NCBI GenBank assembly: GCA_029817715.1
Contig: JARUPY010000108.1
Span: forward strand, 40,154 to 104,153
Reading direction: 5' to 3'
DNA: 64,000 nt
Origin: Melastoma dodecandrum
Taxonomy: Eukaryota; Streptophyta; Magnoliopsida; Myrtales; Melastomataceae
The position numbers and the translations under genes were made by a program. A model generated the notes under the pieces. The model was not told the DNA's origin and did no database searches. It was given only the letters and a program-made list of their open reading frames with translations. Positions 57,060 through 64,000 of this stretch are shown piece by piece (position 1 is the first letter of the stretch; the number at the start of each line of letters is the position of its first letter).

Positions 57060-58585
57060 GATGCGCCATCTCTTGGTGGTCCACAAGAACTGTGGGACAT
57101 TCCCAATGCTAACATGGACACGTTATCCTGACAGATCCCCCTCACCATCTTGTCTTCTCATTACGTAAAAGCATGGAGGAGCGAATCCCACAGTCGATGT
57201 GCATAGGGGAGAAGCCTGTCCTCTCTGGTTGCAAACAGAGAAATTGGCCGAGTATTCGTAGAGTTTGGTTGCGCCCTCAGATCCCGCCAACAACGCTCAC
57301 TGCCTTAGCACCAGCAATAGATAAGGGGAAGAAAAAAAAACATTAGAAGCATGTCAAACAAGGAGGCAATACTGAGCGCAATCCACAATCCCGCGATTTC
57401 CGTTAAACATGGGTGCCATGCCTTTGACTGGCAGAGGAATGGGGACGGTGCTGTCTGAGTACTGGCATGGCTTAAATAACTCTCCTTAAGCCTTAATGTG
57501 ATTTTCATGATCCGAGACAACTAACCGTGCAAATTATCATGAATCTCGCAAGGTATTTCTTCATAATAAAGGAGCCAGGAATTAACTTTATTTCCATGTC
57601 TTTGGTGAGAGGTAGCTGATAGATGTGCTTTAGAAATCACAGGCGGATGCGTCGTCCCCAGTAAACACATTGGCAGTGCACTTGCATGGTCTTCTCGTCA
57701 AGTGAGATAATGAAATGAGGCTGTGGCGCGCTTCAAACTCTCTGAGCCTATGAGAGTGTTCTCGAGGATTGTTACTTAATAAAGGCCCCTCCGCAACTTT
57801 AAAATGAAGACTCTGCTCGGCATTATATCACCCAAATCATCCAGACGGATAGCTGAGACAAAACAATTTTCTCCCATCCAGAGTCTTCCATCATTCGACT
57901 AACTTTATGTTAATACTAGGCAGAAAAATTTAATTCCAGACCAGTGCGGCCACTTGGGGCGTTGTATGTGTTTCTTTCTGTCAGGACGTTGTGTATAGTC
58001 ATGTTGGTTGATCAAAGCAATCTTGTCATCAATCATCTAAGTTGCTAGATTATATAAGCAGTCCGGACCCCTGTTTGGCTGTGTTTAGCGTAGATGGGTA
58101 TCTGATGAAAGAATGGGATAAGACAGCAAATTCCAAACCGAAATAAGATATAAATCAGCACTTGCCCTTGTATGGATCAGAAGTTTCTTTGGCCCCGTTT
58201 GATCACTACAGCATTTCCCAATTCAAATCCTGTCTACTGAAAGAGATTAAGAGCCAAATCTTTCTTTCTTCCTTCCCATGTAACCCAACCCCAAACTTCA
58301 GGCAAAGTTTCAGAACTACAAAAAACAACTAGGCCCTAACAACCAAGAGGCTATGGAATCCAACCGGAAAACCTAATAATTATTTCAGTAAGAAAAACTC
58401 TCCACCAAGAATCCAGAGTCAGCCCTCAATGCACTCATCCTAATGCAATCCATATCATCGAATAGAGTGAAGGAGAAAATCCCTGTCCAGGGAAGACAAA
58501 AAGGTAATAGCAAAGCATGGGGTTTTCAACCTTCCACTTTGATTTGGTGCAATTACTATCTATCATCCCTTTAGTCCAGCATTGA
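57060..58585. other. Downstream flank of CCT1
   Basis: The part next to 58585 is the probable 3' UTR of CCT1. I see no other gene, though the same sequence damage as in CCT1 could be hiding one. Confidence 0.4.
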
Positions 58586-61500
58586 CTATTCCTCTTTCAT
58601 TTTGACTTTCATCCTTGGCAAGTTGGATCAATGTCATCACATTGCGGAGAGATTGTTATGGTCCTGCTTCATTAGGCAAACTGACAAATATTAAAACCTA
58701 AATAATCTCAGAAACAGGCAGTTCATGGTAAATGCGACCAGTCACGAGTATGCATGTATATAAGGTTTCCATCTATATGAACTGTGAACTTGCCGTGATT
58801 TATTTTACACTTTACTCATGTGCTAGCTCAATCACACGGCCACCGGGCTTTCCTAGGGTTGTGTTCCGGATACAGCTCCCTTTGATAGTTCCAATCCCAT
58901 GCTGCAAAATTAATGTAGTGTCAAATAAATGGAAAAAAATCCTTCTCCAAGACACCTCTCCATCATCAGAATTCCAGTGGTACAATTTGTCCACAGCATG
59001 TAAAACAAGGCACTTCAATAGAGATCTTCCTGTATGTGAATACATTCACAGAGACCTAACAGTGTCCCCTAGTCCAGCAATGAGAAAGGCAATGTGTACT
59101 CAGTCACTAAACAAAAAACAAAAGCGTGTTTACCTGGACAATGATGCTTCTCTGTCAGCCTTTTGTTTGAGCCGTATGGTAGTAAGCCCGCATTTTAGCA
59201 ACTTAATTCAGTGGCATCTTTAGACAGCATTAACACGACGGAGAACCTGAAATTCATGATTCACCAGGAAAATACAAACAATCAAGAAAAATGCTACGTA
59301 ATCTCTTGAAAAATTAATATTTTTCCTCTTTTCCAGTTTTTATTGTTAAAGTGAGCCCATAACAAAAAGGGATAGAAACATTTCGTTCTTTTTTCCCTAA
59401 TAATTTTAACACAAAAAAAGGAAACATCATGCCATAGAAACAGTAAGAAGTTTAGAAGTGAGGTTTCATCTGTAAGAGAAGTACTCTTGTAAAGTAAATT
59501 CAAAAAAACCTTACCATGATATAAATTTAGCATTGCAATTTTTCGGAAATGAAGGTTATGCAGTTTACGTGGGATGTTAATTCACTAACCTTTGGTATAA
59601 TTAATCAACGATTTTCAGCAAATTCTGCGATTGCTCAGCTGCTCTTCACGGGGAGCCTAATGTTGGTTGCAAGTTACTCCAGGTATACAAGACAATGCAG
59701 CCTCCAACTGCACCTCCCCGCCAGCAACCAGCCACCATGTGAACTCAGGAAAGGTATAAGAAGGATTACATTGAGGTTGTAATAAGTAAACAAAAGGAAA
59801 AAGGTTGCAGTTTAAGGAGTTCAGATCATGTACAACAAAGAGAGAAACAGTCAAAGAATTTTACAAAGGAATACATGAGGTTTGTAAACAAGTAAAAAAA
59901 GGAAAGGAATTCAATAGTTCAAGGAATTCTTATTCATATAACAAGAAAAGAGCTGAGAACGGTCATAGAAGTGTGTTTACAGAGGATAACATGAGGTTGT
60001 AGCAAGTAAAAGGAACGAGAGTCGCCCAGTTCAAGAGAGTTCATATTCAGTTATAACAAGAAATTGAAGTAAAACAGTTCCAAGGAATGCTTACAATGCG
60101 GATTCCATTTGGTTGTAACAAGTAATAGGGAAAAGAAGGTCACACAGTTCAACGAGCTTATATTCATTTACAGGAAAGATAGGAAAACTGTCATGAAAAC
60201 TCAACCTATCTCCTAGATTGGAATGCATCCCAAAGGGGATCAGATCACAAAATTAAACAAAGAATTCAGATGCATCCAGAAAATCAAGGAATAATGATCC
60301 CTGATCAAGATTAAACATCCACATTGGGGATAAATCATATTTTATATCACCCCATGGCTGAATCATGCCAGCCAATTAGAAGGTATCAACAACAGATAAG
60401 TAAGAGTGCCTATCTGGTTATTGTTTCCACAACTTCAACAATGCGTCCACCCAGAAAGAAGAAAGATTAATCCAGCGAACAATTCATGATATTCTCGGCC
60501 TCAAATTATCAGATCTTTAATTGAAGAAAAATAAAAATAAAAGACCACAAAAGAAAAGGGGAATACGGAATGAACGTTACTGATAAAACGAGAACAGAAA
60601 ATTGAAAACTCTTGCTGCCAGAAAAAGAACTTGGTATATTGAAGATTACCGTAATTGGACTCCAAGCGACCTCGTTGACAATTGATTTAAGCATCATGAA
60701 GAGCTCTCTCCATCTTCATCTAGCATATATAATCATTAGCACCTCTAAGGATCATAAGAAACCTAATAAACTCAATACAAGCCAAGGGACCGTAGTCATA
60801 AGTTTATGTCTAAGGAGGTGTCCTATCCATCTGGTACGGCAACAAGATTCACCACACACACATCAATGGAACACTTCCCAAATTAAAAGCTTTTTTGACA
60901 AATATATTCGTAGAAATGTAACTAAACAAACCTTATACTCAAAAAAATAGTACTTTTTTTTCCCAACCCGTCACTGAGTTGTCCTTGGTTCCTTTTATCA
61001 TGACGTACATCATCATTCAGCAATTCGTTCCTCAACAACTTCATTCTGCGAATCCATAAAAGGGATGCGTCAAAAGTTTCTTCCACCTTCCATGACCAAG
61101 GCGAAATGTGGAAAACCTGAAACCACATATAGCAGCAATAGTACAGGAGTTTGAAATGTCCACCATACAAGCGAGAGGCTCGTAATCGTGTATACATACA
61201 AGATTCAGTTGATACAAAGCCGCGAACAAAACTTTTATGGTATTTAAAAAACTCAAAATACCGCCATATTCTCGAAGTTAAAGCAATATGAAATTTTCAA
61301 TTTGATCCAGAAAAAGAACATCATAATTACTTATCTTAGATAAAAATCACCGAAAAATAAGTTGGACTAAAATATCAATCCGACAAGAAGAATTATTAGA
61401 TAGAGAAATTAAAGTAGCGTAAACTTGCCATGGTTGACACCCATTAGCCTTGGCAACGTGACTGCAAATCATCCTTCCGCACTCGCCTAACAGCAATTGC

Positions 61501-64000
61501 AACCGGCCTCCACAAAAGTACCTTGACAACCATTATAAAAATAAAATGACAGTCAAATATCCGTATATTTTCATTGGACCCCTCGTTCAGATGAATTCAA
61601 TCCCACATGACAGGAAATTGCTTGAAACAACGAGGGCCAAAAGTCCACGTATGGAAACACCATACATGAAGCTTAATCAAGAATCAAAGCCAAGTAAACT
61701 TACTCTGACATTTTTTGCCGGGACACATACTACTAGATTAGTTCGAATATATGTTAAACACAGAACAAAAACTACTAAGCCTATGCTATTAATTAATCAT
61801 TATTACAAGTTGGGGTAACCAGCTGTTTGACATGTAATTCCACTATAAAACGAAATCAAGAAAGGATAAGGCCGATGCTTAACCATTTGATGCTACATGA
61901 ATGGCCATAAAATAGCGAAGTAGAGAAAGGAAACAGGCTGAAACCATCAGCAAAGTAAAGATAATATAGCTCGTCCACCATTTAAGAAGTTTAACATTCC
62001 CTAGTTAAGTAATAAAAATCTTATTGAAAAATTTCATAATATCACCAGACACAATGGGATGATAGAATTTTGTTTCCACTTGCATAGAATTCTGATCTCG
62101 ACTTTCTAATAAGAGAGTAGCACATCAATGTTGTTTGATATCTATAGTAAGGAATATAATTGGTATCATTGATTTATGACTCAAAATGCACACTTAAAGG
62201 GATTATGCTGTTAGCCATTCCATCAAAAAGTGGATAGTTACAAAACAAAGTGTCTGAAGGCATCAATATACCATCAATATAGAAAAATGAAAAAGCCAAT
62301 AAAGAAAACATACTACTAGTCATCCAGTAACCCACTCAAACAAAGCATAAAAAAATTTGCCTAAATCAATACAACAATGGAAATAAGAACCATAAACCAA
62401 ACCATGAGTTATCATTACCTTCTAGTGCCATGATTCCATCAATCCCCTTCTTTTGTGGTCAAAATGACATTTGCCCCAGCCTTAAGCAACTTCTCAATCC
62501 TTTCCTTCTGTCATATCAAGCCTCGCCTATTCATCCTGCCGAAAGAACAGATGCCTCATAAGCGTACCATAAAGTTTTAGACAATTCGCCGGGTTTAAAG
62601 GATTTTCTAGCTCTTGGTTGCGAGGAAGAAACTTGAGATTCTTTTAACGTGTGCCAAAAAAGATCTGATCATTTTAGCATATGAAGGTGTCTTAACATAG
62701 TGTAAGTGATATGAAAGTTAAAATATTATGTAACGGCATTAACAACCTACTTTGCTGACACAATATCAGTGAGAGATGGGCCGATCATTCCACATATTTC
62801 AAGAAGAACAGAACCAAAGCAAATAACTTAACCAGTCCTCATAGTCAATTACTATCCCACATTACAGTCATCGATTATCACACATAATATAACCAATTCC
62901 CTTGACCAACTTTTCTTCATTGTTACATTTCACCATTTCTTTGAAGTTACAAAGAATACTCGCCGAGAGTAGAAGTTTTTTTTGTGCCATTTTTGTTAAA
63001 CATTATCTCAAGTAACCAAGCGTTACACCAAATGAATTCCAGACAATTATAAGTAATATACGACTCAATAACCATGAAAGTTAGGGCTGTCGTCTTTGTC
63101 ATTCTCATCGATTCACAAAACCAAACCTTAATTCCTAGTATAACAACGTAAGTCAAATCCCTTACCAAAAAAATATACATCGTAAGCCACAATAAAACCA
63201 AGTGTAAAAAGAAACAACTGATGAATTGTTTTATTTTCAGAAATCAACTAATAATGTACTTAAAAAACATAATGTCTGGATCACCTTTGGTCGGATTTTT
63301 TCTAGCTATCTTGGATCAGTAACATCTACTTGGACACCCATCTGCATTTTAGTCTTCTGAAGATTGAAGTCAAGGCATGCCTATTTTAGCAGGGGCAACT
63401 CTAATTGGCATCCCATGCGCTTGCACCTGTCCAGTATTCAAAGCATATCCATTTCAAAACAAAATCGCTATCCTTTGCACTTTTCCCGTGTGGCCTTCAT
63501 GATGTTAATGCGCCTACATCAGGCAAAGTTTTTATGAAGTGAGTAAAGATAGTTAAAATGGAAAAAACATTTGATATTATCAGGGAAAAACTAGGCAGGA
63601 TTATTCCACAAAACAAGCTCAAAAAAATTAACACAAATCTATAGAAAAACTTGCATTATTCTCTCTCACAGATCCAACAAAGAATTGAGTACCTTGATGG
63701 GATACTTGGACTTCGCCACGAGCATTTGTCATTTTTACCGGGCCTGGACTGCATCGACAACCTAATTATGGGAAAAGAATGATTTATCCAGTGGATGTTA
63801 GAATATAAATGATGATGTCAGTTGATAGGAATTTAATATGGAAAGCACTCCCAAAAAAAACAATATGTACATAAAAGAGATAAATGTGCTCCATGGATGC
63901 AATGACTCACAAAAAGCTCAAACGGAATAGTTTAAAAAGGAAACTCAAAATTAAACTGGAAGGCATAAATCTAGGAATAACCAAAGGAGTCCTGCACAAT
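58586..64000 (-). CDS. CCT1: T-complex protein 1 subunit alpha (CCT1), last ten exons; frames broken by small insertions
   Basis: CCT1 is one of eight subunits of the cytosolic TRiC/CCT chaperonin, which folds actin and tubulin by ATP hydrolysis. Exons, right to left, all with GT-AG or GC-AG borders: 63693-63761 (VDAVQA.., TNARGEV), 63285-63513 (RVAPAK, LDFNLQKTKMQMGVQV), 62419-62526 (RIEKLLKAGANVILTTK), 61429-61521 (AIAVRRVRKDDL), about 60975-61116 (EETFDASLL), 60650-60762 (LRGANDY, MERALHDA), 59590-about 59745 (GGAV, TLGS), 59134-59246 (KDATEL, AYYHTAQT), about 58785-58901 (MGLELSKG), 58586-58680 (ITI, RIDDM, stop). This covers the last ~350 residues; the first ~200 lie beyond the right edge. 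Each coding exon I checked departs from the family frame by one or more 1-4-nt insertions, with hardly any substitutions. That is unlike a true pseudogene, so the gene may be intact and the sequence faulty. Confidence 0.85.

Noticed and set aside
1..64000. tRNA, rRNA and other structural RNA genes
   Set aside because: I saw no tRNA arms, rRNA stretches or snRNA boxes; the tRNA-like matches are retrotransposon primer-binding sites at 54053-54064 and 56551-56563.

Overview
This is nuclear DNA from a flowering plant. It holds split genes with GT-AG introns, plant-only gene families (phytosulfokine, an RLP44-type receptor-like protein, a PUB30/31-type U-box protein, a plant group-S bZIP), a piece of plastid psaA, and plant-type LTR retrotransposons, hAT, Mutator and PIF/Harbinger elements. 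I cannot name the species.

Layout. 0.75-1.13 kb: last two exons of an unidentified + strand gene. 1.76-5.79 kb: a complete hAT transposon with perfect 8-bp target duplications and a decayed transposase; a 0.53-kb hAT MITE follows at 9.35 kb. 10.9-12.3 kb: an intact U-box/ARM E3 ligase. 14.3 kb: plastid psaA fragment. 16.5-17.0 kb: a phytosulfokine precursor gene (minus strand) with a recognisable promoter, signal peptide and YIYTQ peptide, but an interrupted frame. 18.6-19.2 kb: an intact bZIP gene. 22.8-26.0 kb: decayed plant-mobile-domain gene. 27.1-28.6 kb: PIF/Harbinger transposase remnant between two copies of one MITE. 29.4-30.2 kb: intact RLP44-like gene. 30.9-32.6 kb: a foldback element into which a Pack-MULE carrying an L-type lectin gene fragment has inserted. 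33.9-35.1 kb: a 1.2-kb Mutator-type foldback element built of inverted 32-bp repeats. 35.7-44.9 kb: a gypsy retrotransposon broken up by other repeats, including a second gypsy fragment in reverse orientation. 45.6-57.1 kb: a non-autonomous LTR retrotransposon carrying a complete copia element at 49.1-54.4 kb. 58.6-64.0 kb: the last ten exons of the chaperonin gene CCT1 (TCP-1 alpha), minus strand, running off the right edge.

The intact genes do not form a pathway. PSK and RLP44 both belong to apoplastic peptide/wall signalling (RLP44 is known to associate with the PSK receptor PSKR1), so their presence within 13 kb is notable, but this may be chance. I found no previously unknown gene system. 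The most useful observations are the broken PSK gene, the almost insertion-only damage to CCT1 exons (which looks more like unpolished long-read consensus than evolution), and the nested Pack-MULE and foldback structures.
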